From Actinomycetota bacterium (GTDB taxonomy: Bacteria > Actinomycetota > Actinomycetes > S36-B12): 64,000 bases of DNA. Below the pieces are notes generated by a model, which worked only from the letters and a program-made list of their open reading frames with translations, did not search any database and was not told the DNA's origin. Both the position numbers and the translations under genes were made by a program. Positions 25,401-34,848 of this stretch are shown one piece after another. Numbering within the stretch: the stretch's first letter is position 1; each line of letters starts with the position of its first letter. Location: contig JAUXVJ010000002.1 in NCBI GenBank assembly GCA_030684515.1, positions 124,001-188,000 of the forward strand. Direction: 5' to 3'.

Positions 25401-25971
25401 CGCTGACGTCGGCTTTGACCTCTACGTGCGTCTGGTGGGCGAGGCCCTGGCCGAGTACAAGGGGGAGGCGGCTGTCGAGCACGCCGAGATGCGGGTCGAG
25501 TTGCCGATCGAAGCGCACATCCCGCATGACTACATCGGGCATGAGCGCCTTCGTCTAGAGGCCTACAAGCGCTTGGCAGATGCCATGAGCAATGAGGCGG
25601 TCGACGAAGTCTTCGCTGAGCTCACCGATCGTTACGGACCAGTGCCTGCTCCGGTAGAGACGCTGCTGGCAGTGGCCAGGCTGCGGGTGTTGGCCAGAGG
25701 GGCCGGCCTGAACGAAATCGTGGCAGCAGGCAGCGGCATTCGCTTCCAGCCGGTGGAACTTCCAGAGTCAGCGCAGATGCGCCTGACCCGGCTGTACCCG
25801 AACACTTTGATCAAGGGGGCGGTCAATACGATCGTGGTACCCAGGCCGATGACTGCCCTCGTGGGTGGACAGCCGGTTCGGGGTACAGATCTGCTTGATT
25901 GGGTGGCAGAGTTCATTCACGCTACGTTGCCCATGAAGTTCCAAACGCCCGGTTCGTCTGATCAACAGTAA
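22417..25971 (+). CDS. mfd: Transcription-repair coupling factor
   Basis: An 1184-residue ATP-dependent translocase that removes stalled RNA polymerase and recruits UvrAB. In order: UvrB-like N-terminal domains, the polymerase-interacting domain with DFVVHEQHGVGRYVEM near residue 504, Walker A GDVGYGKTEIAVRAAFK near 656, the DEEQ box DEEQRFGVEHKEHLKAL near 758, motif III SATPIPRTLEMAVTGIRE near 787, QLHQLRGRVGRGRERAYAYF near 926, and the TRCF C-terminal domain. Start is the GTG overlapping the previous stop. Confidence 0.97.
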   Translation: MSLSGLLQTVARADSFRAVREQAFAGGRIASPRAVQPILAALLAAPQPIGAQRRLLVITATGQEAEDLAATVRGLATGLEIAVLPSWETLPHERMSPSSDTIGRRVAILRRLAHPDDSDPLLSSIDVVVASIRAVVQPIAGGLGDVDPVRLRVGDEYDLTALVRRLVELGYERMDLVERRGQIAVRGGILDVFPPNAEHPLRVEFWGDAVEEIRSFTVTDQRSLDNAPDGLFAPPVRELLLTEAVRARAAKLAQDNPSLHDICSQLAEGVPVDGMEALIPVLTDAVEPLISFFPPSTSIVLIDPERVRTRAHDLVRTADEFLAASWHNATVGNKAPIDLSGSNFFSLDQVRDQALHREMPWCELTPLFMDESLDLDAGICVDASGIEIYRGEVGRAIEDMRKWTTAGQAVVLVSEGHGSAERLAESLATEGVACVFLDELTTTPAPSIVTVTVGSLEHGFTAPESALTVLTERDLVGQRASTKDMRKLPSRRRRAIDPLTLVAGDFVVHEQHGVGRYVEMVQRDVGGATREYLVLEYAASKRGQPADRLFVPTDQLDGVTKYVGGEMPSVHRLGGADWQKSKGRARKAVKEIAGELIRLYASRQASQGYAYGPDTPWQRELEDAFAYVETPDQLMCIDEVKADMERAVPMDRLICGDVGYGKTEIAVRAAFKAVQDGKQVAVLVPTTLLVQQHVSTFSERYGSFPIKLGALSRFNTDKEAKAVLAGVEDGTVDVVIGTHRLLTPGVRFKDLGLVILDEEQRFGVEHKEHLKALRANVDVLAMSATPIPRTLEMAVTGIREMSVIQTPPEERHPVLTFVGPYDDKQISAAIRRELLRDGQVFFVHNRVDSIERVASRLRDLIPEARIAIAHGQMGEQALESVIVDFWERTVDVLVCTTIVESGIDIANANTLIVDRADMFGLSQLHQLRGRVGRGRERAYAYFLYNPEKPMTETAHERLATIAQHTDLGSGMQIALKDLEIRGAGNLLGGEQSGHIADVGFDLYVRLVGEALAEYKGEAAVEHAEMRVELPIEAHIPHDYIGHERLRLEAYKRLADAMSNEAVDEVFAELTDRYGPVPAPVETLLAVARLRVLARGAGLNEIVAAGSGIRFQPVELPESAQMRLTRLYPNTLIKGAVNTIVVPRPMTALVGGQPVRGTDLLDWVAEFIHATLPMKFQTPGSSDQQ

Positions 25972-25996
25972 CCCGAGAAACAACGGAGAGCCTCAC

Positions 25997-26629
25997 ATGA
26001 CAATCTCACGTCGTCGCGCACTGATCCCCGCGGCTCTCTTGGCACTTGGGCTCATGGTTTCAGCTTGTTCGAGCGCATCGAGCGGCGCTGACGCAGCAGT
26101 GGTCGGCGACACGCACATCTCCAACGACCAGTTTGAATCGGCACTCAATGCGGTACTGCTTGCGCAAGGAAAGCCGACAAATACGGCAGATTCCGAACTG
26201 GTGAATCAGACCTTGAACTGGATGATCGTCCTGAACCTGCTTGAGCAGGTCGCAGCTGACAACGCTGTTGTCGTGACACAAGGCGATATCGATCGCGAGC
26301 GGGCCAGTGAGGTTCAGGCAGCTGGCAGTGAGGCCGCGCTGAAGGATGCGTACCTGAAACAGTTGGTGGCGCCAGAGCGAATCGACGATCGCATTCGCTT
26401 TGCCCTGCTTGCACAGGCGGTCGCTGCCAAGATTGCTCCCGGGCAGACTGCCGATGAAGCCACGACCGCTCTCATCACAACCGTCATAGCAAAGAGCAAT
26501 GCGCTGGATCCGCAGGTCAATCCGCGTTATGGCACTTGGGATTCATCGACACTGCAAATTGGCAGTTCGACCTCAGGACTCTCTTCCCCATTGCCCACGG
26601 CAACGCCCAACAGCGCACCTGCCCAGTAG
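25997..26629 (+). CDS. SurA-N-domain-like secreted lipoprotein
   Basis: A 210-residue lipoprotein. The signal peptide runs to the lipobox VSAC (Cys at about 24) after the twin-arginine-like SRRRALIPAALLALG. The mature part has the N-terminal SurA/PrsA chaperone pattern VVGDTHISNDQFESALNAVL and helices up to residue 160, but no parvulin PPIase domain. Its Ser/Pro-rich end is likely disordered. Actinobacteria often place such a gene between mfd and mazG. It probably helps fold or guard exported proteins, which is an inference from the domain. Confidence 0.85.
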   Translation: MTISRRRALIPAALLALGLMVSACSSASSGADAAVVGDTHISNDQFESALNAVLLAQGKPTNTADSELVNQTLNWMIVLNLLEQVAADNAVVVTQGDIDRERASEVQAAGSEAALKDAYLKQLVAPERIDDRIRFALLAQAVAAKIAPGQTADEATTALITTVIAKSNALDPQVNPRYGTWDSSTLQIGSSTSGLSSPLPTATPNSAPAQ

Positions 26630-26659
26630 TTCAGTTATCACGCAGACGGGGGACGGCTC

Positions 26660-27322
26660 GTGACGACGCAAAGCCAACTGCTTGAACTCGTTGCGATCAT
26701 GGATCGACTGCGCTCTCCTGGTGGTTGTCCTTGGGACGCCGAGCAAACCCATGAGTCGCTGCTCGAGTACCTCGTCGAAGAGACATACGAGACGGTCGAG
26801 GCAATCGAATTGCAGGATCGCGCAGGCTTGCGTGAAGAACTCGGTGATCTCCTGCTGCAGGTGGTGTTCCATTCGCGCATTGCGCAAGAGCATCCAAGCG
26901 ATCCGTGGACGATTGAAGAGGTCGCTGGCGGCATTGTCGAGAAATTGATACGGCGGCATCCGCATGTGTTCCTCGAAGGCGACCAAGCCGATGCAAATTT
27001 GAACTGGCATGAGCGCAAGGCGGCCGAGAAAGGGCGCGAGTCGGTTACGGACGGCATTCCACAACAGCTGCCCGCGCTATTGCTTGCCGGCAAGGTCATC
27101 GCGCGCACTAAGGGCCTGGCATCGCAGATCGAGCCCACCGCGCAGCGCATCCGAGCCGAGGAACTTGCCCAGAGCCTGCACTCTGAAGAGCAACTCGGTG
27201 ATCTGCTCCTTGAACTCACTGCATTGGCACGCATGCGCGGATGGGACGGCGAGTCTGGACTGCGTGGAGCTGTGCGACGCCGGGTGTCTGAAGTGCGTGC
27301 ACTTGAAGGTCTCGCACCGTGA
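26660..27322 (+). CDS. mazG: Nucleoside triphosphate pyrophosphohydrolase MazG
   Basis: Removes pyrophosphate from aberrant or oxidised NTPs. The 220-residue protein has the MazG signature: MDRLRSPGGCPWDAEQTHES near residue 14, VEETYETVEAIE near 42, and the metal-binding ELGDLLLQVVFHSRIAQE near 60. A second weaker block EEQLGDLLLELTALAR near 176 suggests the usual duplicated domain. It starts at a GTG and its end overlaps the DUF885 gene by 4 nt. Confidence 0.95.
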   Translation: MTTQSQLLELVAIMDRLRSPGGCPWDAEQTHESLLEYLVEETYETVEAIELQDRAGLREELGDLLLQVVFHSRIAQEHPSDPWTIEEVAGGIVEKLIRRHPHVFLEGDQADANLNWHERKAAEKGRESVTDGIPQQLPALLLAGKVIARTKGLASQIEPTAQRIRAEELAQSLHSEEQLGDLLLELTALARMRGWDGESGLRGAVRRRVSEVRALEGLAP

Positions 27323-28947
27323 AAGAGGCCTTGGCCCGAGTAGCACGTGCGGCGATGTCGGACATGCTGCGCGCTGAGCCCATCAGGGCCACCGGCATGG
27401 GAGAGCACATCCATGACGGTCAATTGCCGGACTACTCATCGGCAGCCCGAGCTGCCTTGCACGACGCCTTGGTCGAACATCTTTCGGCGCTCGACGCCAT
27501 AGATGATCTTGAGTTGGATCACTCGGACAATGTTGACCTTGACATCCTGCGTGCAGCGCTTCTTCGATCGATCTTTGAGGTTCGCGAGGTGAAGGCAACC
27601 ACGTGGAATCCCATGGTGTGGAATCCGGGTTCTGGCCTGCACCTACTCCTGGCCAGAGAATTTGCCCCTCTTGCAGTGCGCTTAGCCTCGGCGCGCTCTC
27701 GACTTTCGCAGATTCCTCGCTTTCTCAACGACGCTCGCCTCGAGCTTGATGAGATGCCGAGAATTCACGTCGAAACTGCAATCGGTCAGTTCCAAGGCAC
27801 TATGCATTTGGTGGAGAACGAACTCGCCGAACAACTCGGCCCTGACTCCGCTGAAGTACGAGACGCACTGGCTGCCCTGCAGAGCTTCATTGACTGGCTC
27901 ACTTCGCAATTGCCGGTAGCGCAGCGGGATCCAAGGCTCGGCACCCATCTCTACGCAGCCCTGTTGTGGCACAGCCTGGACGACGCAACGCAGCCGACGG
28001 TTCTCCTTGAGCAAGCCAACTCGCATCTGGAGCTCGTGGAGTCACAACTCATCGCTGCTGCAGCTGAATACCAGGGCCAGCCGATCGACACTCCCGGCCT
28101 TGTAGCCAAGGCCCTGGCAGACATCGCTGAGCGGTACCCGGTCAGCAACGAGCAGGTACTAGCGCAGGTGTCGGCTGCGCTGGATCGCACGGTCGCATTT
28201 CTCGGCGTCGTGCCGCTCGTGGATATGCCTGAGACCGACGTGAAAGTCATTGAGATGCCGGAGATTCATCGCGGCGTTGCTGTGGCGTACTGCGATTCTC
28301 CGGGCCCCTTGGAGGCAACGCAGTTGCCGACTTTCGTTGCCGTGGCCCCCGCGCCCGCGGATTGGAGCAGCGAGCGCGTTGCCTCCTTCTATCGCGAGTA
28401 CAACGGAGTGCAGCTGCACGACCTCACCGTGCATGAGGCCTTCCCAGGACATGTGTTGCAGCTGGCGCATTCGCGCATCGCGGAGCGCAACGCCCGGATT
28501 CGTGCCTTCGGACGAAGCAGCGTGTTCATTGAGGGCTGGGCCGTCTACTCAGAAGAGCTGATGGTTGAAATGGGATACAGCCCTCTGGATGACCCAAAAT
28601 CAGCACAGGCTCTGCGCTTGCAGCAGCTCAAGATGCAGGCTCGCATGACGATCAACGCCATCCTGGATGTCCGGGTGCACACCCATGACATCGAAGAGGA
28701 GGAGGCACTTGCTCTCATGATGAAGCGAGGTTTCCAGGAGGAGGGTGAGGCGGTAGGCAAATGGCGTCGTGCCTTGCTGACGGCCGGTCAACTTCCGACC
28801 TATTTCGTTGGCTATTTCGCTGTCAAGGAGTTGGCCGCTGATCTGCGCGTCATGCATCCTGATTGGACAGACCAACAAGTGCACAATCTACTGCTGAGCT
28901 ACGGCTCGCCTGCGCCACGGCACGTCCGGTCCTTGCTCGGGCTCTGA
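27319..28947 (+). CDS. DUF885 family putative metallopeptidase
   Basis: A 542-residue cytoplasmic protein of the DUF885 family. The zinc-site candidate is HEAFPGH at residues 372-378, with a later Glu in SSVFIEGWAVYSEELMVEMG near 400 as a likely third ligand; this resembles gluzincin-type carboxypeptidases. No signal peptide is present. It overlaps mazG by 4 nt (GTGA) and precedes eno by 57 nt. Function is unknown; peptide hydrolysis is suggested by the metal motif only. Confidence 0.88.
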   Translation: MKEALARVARAAMSDMLRAEPIRATGMGEHIHDGQLPDYSSAARAALHDALVEHLSALDAIDDLELDHSDNVDLDILRAALLRSIFEVREVKATTWNPMVWNPGSGLHLLLAREFAPLAVRLASARSRLSQIPRFLNDARLELDEMPRIHVETAIGQFQGTMHLVENELAEQLGPDSAEVRDALAALQSFIDWLTSQLPVAQRDPRLGTHLYAALLWHSLDDATQPTVLLEQANSHLELVESQLIAAAAEYQGQPIDTPGLVAKALADIAERYPVSNEQVLAQVSAALDRTVAFLGVVPLVDMPETDVKVIEMPEIHRGVAVAYCDSPGPLEATQLPTFVAVAPAPADWSSERVASFYREYNGVQLHDLTVHEAFPGHVLQLAHSRIAERNARIRAFGRSSVFIEGWAVYSEELMVEMGYSPLDDPKSAQALRLQQLKMQARMTINAILDVRVHTHDIEEEEALALMMKRGFQEEGEAVGKWRRALLTAGQLPTYFVGYFAVKELAADLRVMHPDWTDQQVHNLLLSYGSPAPRHVRSLLGL

Positions 28948-28995
28948 GTTGCGACTGCCGCACACCGGACGAGCAGGCTTTGCGACCTCCCGTAG

Positions 28996-30282
<1,287 letters not shown>

Positions 30283-30313
30283 TGCACCTGCCTGACCGTG
30301 CGACCATCATCAC

Positions 30314-30760
30314 GTGAGTGCTCCCCTCCTCGCGCCCAAGCGGCGTGCCGCTGTCACAGGTCGCGCGGTAGTGCTCCTGCTGGTCTTTGGTGCCCTTGTG
30401 TTCACCCTCGCTGTGCCAGTTCGCACTTGGCTGGCTCAGCGCGCGGACATCACCTCGCTTCGAGCTCAGGTCGAGGCAGCGCAGCAGCGAGTGGCTGACC
30501 TCACGATTCAAGAACAGCGCTGGGCAGACCCCGCGTTCGTCGCGGCCGAGGCCCGGCGTCGCCTGCACTTCGTTCTGCCCGGTGAGATTGGCTACACAAC
30601 CCTGGGGGCCGATGGTCGGCCGGCAGCTGAGTCCTTGGCTGAGGCCGCGGCGCATCGCACTTGGGTGGACAAGATGTGGGGCACCTTGCAGGAGGCTGAC
30701 AACGGAGCTCCTGAAGCCGGATCCATCACTGTGACGCCAGGGGCCACGGGTGGTCTCTGA
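30314..30760 (+). CDS. FtsB/DivIC-type septum formation initiator
   Basis: A 148-residue bitopic division protein. Residues 1-18 are basic and cytoplasmic, a membrane helix spans about 19-36, and a coiled coil follows (residues 45-70, DITSLRAQVEAAQQRVADLT), then the conserved AAEARRRLHFVLPGEIGY. It starts at a GTG. The gene overlaps the following DUF501-Ppx fusion by 11 nt. By family, it would bridge FtsL/FtsQ at the divisome. Confidence 0.9.
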   Translation: MSAPLLAPKRRAAVTGRAVVLLLVFGALVFTLAVPVRTWLAQRADITSLRAQVEAAQQRVADLTIQEQRWADPAFVAAEARRRLHFVLPGEIGYTTLGADGRPAAESLAEAAAHRTWVDKMWGTLQEADNGAPEAGSITVTPGATGGL

Positions 30761-32162
30761 CGATCTGCGCCTCATTGCTCAACAACTGGGACGCAGTGCA
30801 CGCGGTTTTGCAGGTGTCGCCCATCGATGTGACTGCGGAGCGCCGGACGTCGTGCGCACCTCTCCTCGCCTGCCCGATGGCACGCCATTTCCCACGACCT
30901 ACTACCTCACCTGTACCAGGCTGGCATCTGCGATTGGCACCCTGGAGAGTCAAGGCCGGATGCGCGAGATGGAAGCGCGGCTGCAGAACGATCCAGAACT
31001 CGCCGCGGCCTACCGAAATGCGCATGAGCACTACCTTGCAAGTCGGGCCGAACTCGGTGAAGTCGCCGAGATCGACGGCATCAGCGCTGGGGGCATGCCA
31101 GATCGCGTGAAGTGTCTGCATGTGCTGGCTGCCCACGCTCTTGCCGCCGGGCCAGGAATCAACCCGCTGGGCGACGAGGTGCTCGCCGAAGTCGGAAGTT
31201 GGTGGCGCACGAATCCATGTGCGACTTCAGCAGTCGCCGCCATCGACTGTGGGACGAATTCGATCCGCCTGCTCATCGCAGAAGTCCCAACTGAAGGCCC
31301 CCTGATCGAGATCGTGCGTGAGATGCGCATCGTTCGCCTGGGCGAGGGCGTGGATAGCACTGGCGAATTCGCACCCGATGCCTTGGCTCGCACCTTTGCC
31401 GCGTGCGATGAGTATCGCCAGCTCATCGAGCACCACGGTGCCCGAGCAGTTCGCTTCGTTGCTACTTCAGCAAGCCGTGATGTGAGCAACCGAGATGCGT
31501 TCATCGCCGGAGTCCGAGATCGATTGGGCATTGAGCCGGAAGTCATATCTGGGACCGAAGAGGCAGAGCTCTCCTTCCTGGGAGCTGTGCGGGGACTTCC
31601 CGACCTGGAGTCTCCAGTGTTGGTCGTGGATATCGGCGGTGGATCCACCGAGTTCGTGCTCGGCGAATACCACTCTGATGTTGAAATCCGGGCCGCCGTG
31701 AGTGTGGATATCGGGTGTGTGCGCATGTTCGAGCGGCATCTGCTCTCCGATCCAGCGACAGCGGATCAGATTGCAGCGGTTCAGGCCGATGTTGCTGCGG
31801 CCTTCAACGAAGCTGAGCAGACGGTTCCGCTGAACAAGGCCCGATCAGTGGTGGGTGTGGCCGGCACCGTCACCACTGTCTCGGCGATGGCTATGGGTCT
31901 GCGCGAATACGACCCAGCCGTGATTCACGGCTCAGTGCTGCAGCGCGAACAGATTGAGGCAGTGACCGAGCAGTTCCTCTCGATGCACAGCACTGATCGA
32001 TCAGAGCTGCCCTTTATGCATCCCGGGCGAGTAGATGTCATCGGGGCCGGATCCCTGATCCTGCGTGAACTTGCCCGCCGAATCAGCCCGAGGCCAGTGA
32101 TCGTCTCGGAATATGACATTCTCGATGGCATCGTTTACAGGTTGGCATCCGTGAGTTCTTGA
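30750..32162 (+). CDS. DUF501 - Ppx/GppA phosphatase fusion protein
   Basis: A 470-residue protein. Residues 1 to about 160 are a DUF501 domain (RCDCGAPDVVRTSPRLPDG, then PTTYYLTC, and PDRVKCLHVLAAHALAAGPG), ending with WWRTNPCA. Without a stop it runs into a complete Ppx/GppA domain: VAAIDCGTNSIRLLIAEV from 161, VATSASRDVSNRDAF, and the phosphate-binding VDIGGGSTEFVLGE. In M. tuberculosis these are neighbouring separate genes (Rv1025, Rv1026). The phosphatase half should cleave polyphosphate or pppGpp. The DUF501 role is unknown. The start is a GTG inside the divIC end. Confidence 0.92.
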   Translation: MVSDDLRLIAQQLGRSARGFAGVAHRCDCGAPDVVRTSPRLPDGTPFPTTYYLTCTRLASAIGTLESQGRMREMEARLQNDPELAAAYRNAHEHYLASRAELGEVAEIDGISAGGMPDRVKCLHVLAAHALAAGPGINPLGDEVLAEVGSWWRTNPCATSAVAAIDCGTNSIRLLIAEVPTEGPLIEIVREMRIVRLGEGVDSTGEFAPDALARTFAACDEYRQLIEHHGARAVRFVATSASRDVSNRDAFIAGVRDRLGIEPEVISGTEEAELSFLGAVRGLPDLESPVLVVDIGGGSTEFVLGEYHSDVEIRAAVSVDIGCVRMFERHLLSDPATADQIAAVQADVAAAFNEAEQTVPLNKARSVVGVAGTVTTVSAMAMGLREYDPAVIHGSVLQREQIEAVTEQFLSMHSTDRSELPFMHPGRVDVIGAGSLILRELARRISPRPVIVSEYDILDGIVYRLASVSS

Positions 32163-32181
32163 CCTCAACTCCGCCATCGCG

Positions 32182-32195
32182 TGTAATCGCTTTAG
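32182..32195. promoter_or_regulatory. LacI-type operator candidate
   Basis: TGTAATCGCTTTAG matches the generic LacI-family pattern TGNAANCGNTTNCA except for the last two bases, with the CG centre intact. It is 20 nt before the LacI-type start codon, so autoregulation is plausible. Confidence 0.45.
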
Positions 32196-32215
32196 ATGGC
32201 TTGAGAGGAGGTCCT

Positions 32216-33235
32216 ATGGGCATCACCATTCGCGATGTCGCACAGGCCGCCGGAGTCTCAACTGCGACTGTCTCGCGCGCCCTGCGTGGCCTGGCCAATG
32301 TCGATGAGCAGACACGCGCTCGGGTAGAGCGCGCAGCTGCCGAACTCGACTACGTGATCTCACCAAGCGCCTCACGGCTGGCAAGTGGCCGCACTGGCAG
32401 CGTCGCCGTGGTCACCCCTCACATCGCTCGCTGGTTCTTCTCCACCGTGCTGTCAGGAGTGGAATCGACTCTGCAGGGCGCTGGTATCGATCTGCTGCTC
32501 ATGACCGTCAGTGCGCCCGATTCTCAGCACCGGCTTGCTCCGGCCCCGCGATTGCGCCGACGAGTAGACGGTGTGCTGGTGATCGCGATGCCGCCTGAGG
32601 ATCAGCAACTGCACGACGTCATCAAGCTCGATCTGCCGACCAGTCTCATCGGCGTCAGCGTTGACGATGTACCCAGCGTCACTATCGACGATGTCTATGC
32701 AGCCCGGATGGCCACGCAACATCTCATCAATCTTGGCCATAGGCGCATCGGTCTCATTGCCGGTTCCGCGAGCCGGGCGCGATTCACCGCGGAGTTTGAC
32801 CGACACCTCGGATTCGTCTCAGCCATGACTGAAGCGCAACTGCCTATCGATCCGAGTCTTGAATCCCTCGGCTATTTCACTTCAACCGGCGGCGAGCAGG
32901 CCATGACCGCGATCCTCGCGCAGCGCGAACGACCAACGGCAGTGTTCTGCATGTCAGATGAGATGGCATTTGGGGCCATGCGCGCGCTCAGAAGTCATGG
33001 GCTGCAGCCCGGACGGGACATCTCGCTCATTGGTGTCGATGGGCACGACATGTCCGAGCTGCTCGAACTGACCACCGTTGAACAACCCGTCCACGACATG
33101 GGTCGCATCGCCGCCGAAGCGCTGCTGGTGCAGCTCAATTCTGAGTTGCCGACCCGCGCTGAATCCATCGTCTTACCCACGCGCCTGGTCGTGCGCACAT
33201 CAACTGCGCAACTTGGCCCAGGCGCGAACCTCTGA
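32216..33235 (+). CDS. LacI-family transcriptional regulator
   Basis: A 339-residue regulator. Residues 4-25 form the helix-turn-helix (ITIRDVAQAAGVSTATVSRA) and the hinge helix is PSASRLASGRTG near 47; the rest is a periplasmic-binding-protein-like sensor, with SLIGVSVDDVPSVTIDD near 145 and PTAVFCMSDEMAFGAMRAL near 245. The start at 32216 is chosen for AGGAGG four bases upstream, rather than the longer frame from 32159. No sugar genes are adjacent, so the ligand is unknown. Confidence 0.93.
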   Translation: MGITIRDVAQAAGVSTATVSRALRGLANVDEQTRARVERAAAELDYVISPSASRLASGRTGSVAVVTPHIARWFFSTVLSGVESTLQGAGIDLLLMTVSAPDSQHRLAPAPRLRRRVDGVLVIAMPPEDQQLHDVIKLDLPTSLIGVSVDDVPSVTIDDVYAARMATQHLINLGHRRIGLIAGSASRARFTAEFDRHLGFVSAMTEAQLPIDPSLESLGYFTSTGGEQAMTAILAQRERPTAVFCMSDEMAFGAMRALRSHGLQPGRDISLIGVDGHDMSELLELTTVEQPVHDMGRIAAEALLVQLNSELPTRAESIVLPTRLVVRTSTAQLGPGANL

Positions 33236-33275
33236 GCGTGGTTGTGCCCTGAGCGCCCCATACGCTCATCCCCAC

Positions 33276-33349
33276 GCCCCTGTAGTCCAACTGGCAGAGA
33301 CACCCGGCTTAAACCCGGCACAGTATGGGTTCAAATCCCATCGGGGGCA
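33276..33349 (+). tRNA. tRNA with anticodon TAA (Leu), but short class I variable arm
   Basis: Acceptor GCCCCTG pairs with CGGGGGC. The D arm has three pairs plus a C-A mismatch and a GG in the loop. The anticodon loop is CTTAAAC, giving anticodon TAA. The anticodon stem CCCGG/CCGGC has four pairs and one outer C-C mismatch. The T arm ATGGG/CCCAT is perfect around TTCAAAT. The variable region is only five bases (ACAGT), whereas leucine tRNAs normally have a long variable arm. Discriminator is A and no CCA is encoded. Confidence 0.85.
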
Positions 33350-33409
33350 CTGTCGATAGCGAGGATGCAAGCTGGACCGTGGGTAGGCTTGGAGTCGTGA
33401 ATTCGGGGG

Positions 33410-34759
33410 ATGGCCATCATGCGTGAGATCAGATGCCCCCACTGCGGCAAGGCATTCACCCTCGATGAGGCTGGCTATGCCGACATCGTCAAGCAGGTCC
33501 GTGACAGCGAGTTCGAACTGCAGCTGCATGAGCGCCTCGAGTTGGCCGAGCAAGACAAAGTCAGGGCGCTCGAGCTCGCCGAGGTCAAGGCCTCCAGTGA
33601 GTTGTTGCAGGCCGCGGCAATGAAGGATGCCGAGATCAGGGAGCTTCAAGGCAAGCTCGACGCTGGAGATATCGCGCTCAAGCTTGCCGTCAATGAGGCC
33701 CTTGGCGCGGTCGCCAAGGAGCGCGACGTGCTGGCAAATGAACTCGAGCAGGCCAAGATTGAGCGGGAGACCGCTCTAGCACTGGCCGAGGCAAAACTCG
33801 TCGGTGTCCAGGCAGCTCAGTCATTGGCGATCACCGAAGCTGTCATTGCAGTGGAGAAGGAGCGCGACGAACTCAGGAGTGGCTTGGAGCGGGCCGAGCT
33901 CGAGAAGCAACTGGCCGAAAGCTCACTCAAGGACAAGTACGAGACCCAGCTCAAGGATCGCGAAGAGCAAATTGAGCGTCTCAAGGATCTGAAGGCGCGG
34001 CTCTCGACCAAGATGGTCGGCGAAACCCTCGAACAGCACTGTGAGACCGAGTTCAACCGCATTCGCGCTACCGCGTTTCCCAGTGCGTACTTTGAGAAGG
34101 ACAACGACTCCAAGTCCGGCAGCAAGGGGGACTACATCTTCCGCGAGGCCGATGAATCGGGTACCGAGATTGTCTCGATCATGTTCGAGATGAAGAACGA
34201 GTCCGATGGCACGGCAACAAAGCAGAAGAACGAGGACTTCCTCAAAGAACTCGACAAGGATCGAACCCAGAAGGGCTGCGAGTACGCAGTACTGGTCTCA
34301 ATGCTCGAGCCTGACAGTGAGCTGTACACGGGCATTGTTGATGTCTCGCACCGCTTTCCCAAGATGTACGTTGTCCGCCCGCAGTTCTTCATTCCGATCA
34401 TCACGCTGCTTCGCAATGCTGCTCAGAACTCTGTCAAATACAAGAGTGAACTGGCGTTAGTGAAGGCGCAGAACATCGATATCACGAACTTCGAGAGCGA
34501 GTTGGAGACATTCAAGTCCGGCTTTGGCATGAACTTCGACCTCGCGTCCAGGCACTTCCAGACGGTGATCGATGAGATCGACAAGTCCATTGATCACCTG
34601 CAGAAGACCAAGGAGTCGCTCCTAGCCACCAGCCGGCAGCTTCGACTTGCCAATGACAAGGCACAGGATGTGACGATCAAGAAGCTGACCAAAGGCAATC
34701 CCACAATGGCGTCGAAGTTTGCCGATGCCAGGAACCTGGAAATCGAAGGCGGCAACTGA
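33410..34759 (+). CDS. DUF2130 protein: zinc knuckle, coiled coil, PD-(D/E)xK-like nuclease domain
   Basis: A 449-residue protein. It opens with a zinc half-knuckle [10 protein letters not shown] (C9, C12), then a long charged coiled coil (about residues 30-205, many Glu, Lys and Ala). The DUF2130 domain follows; [13 protein letters not shown] near 256 contains an E-x-K pair as in restriction-type nucleases. The C-terminal 70 residues are helical. Function is unknown and the nuclease reading is inference. It lies 60 nt after a tRNA gene. The ATG at 33419 is an alternative start. Confidence 0.88.
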   Translation: MAIMREIRCPHCGKAFTLDEAGYADIVKQVRDSEFELQLHERLELAEQDKVRALELAEVKASSELLQAAAMKDAEIRELQGKLDAGDIALKLAVNEALGAVAKERDVLANELEQAKIERETALALAEAKLVGVQAAQSLAITEAVIAVEKERDELRSGLERAELEKQLAESSLKDKYETQLKDREEQIERLKDLKARLSTKMVGETLEQHCETEFNRIRATAFPSAYFEKDNDSKSGSKGDYIFREADESGTEIVSIMFEMKNESDGTATKQKNEDFLKELDKDRTQKGCEYAVLVSMLEPDSELYTGIVDVSHRFPKMYVVRPQFFIPIITLLRNAAQNSVKYKSELALVKAQNIDITNFESELETFKSGFGMNFDLASRHFQTVIDEIDKSIDHLQKTKESLLATSRQLRLANDKAQDVTIKKLTKGNPTMASKFADARNLEIEGGN

Positions 34760-34848
34760 ACGGGCTCTGATTTTCCGCGGCGAGCTTCCTAGCCAGGGAT
34801 CGACGCCGGGTATTTGCAAACGGGAAACTGCCGACATACCGTCTACCC

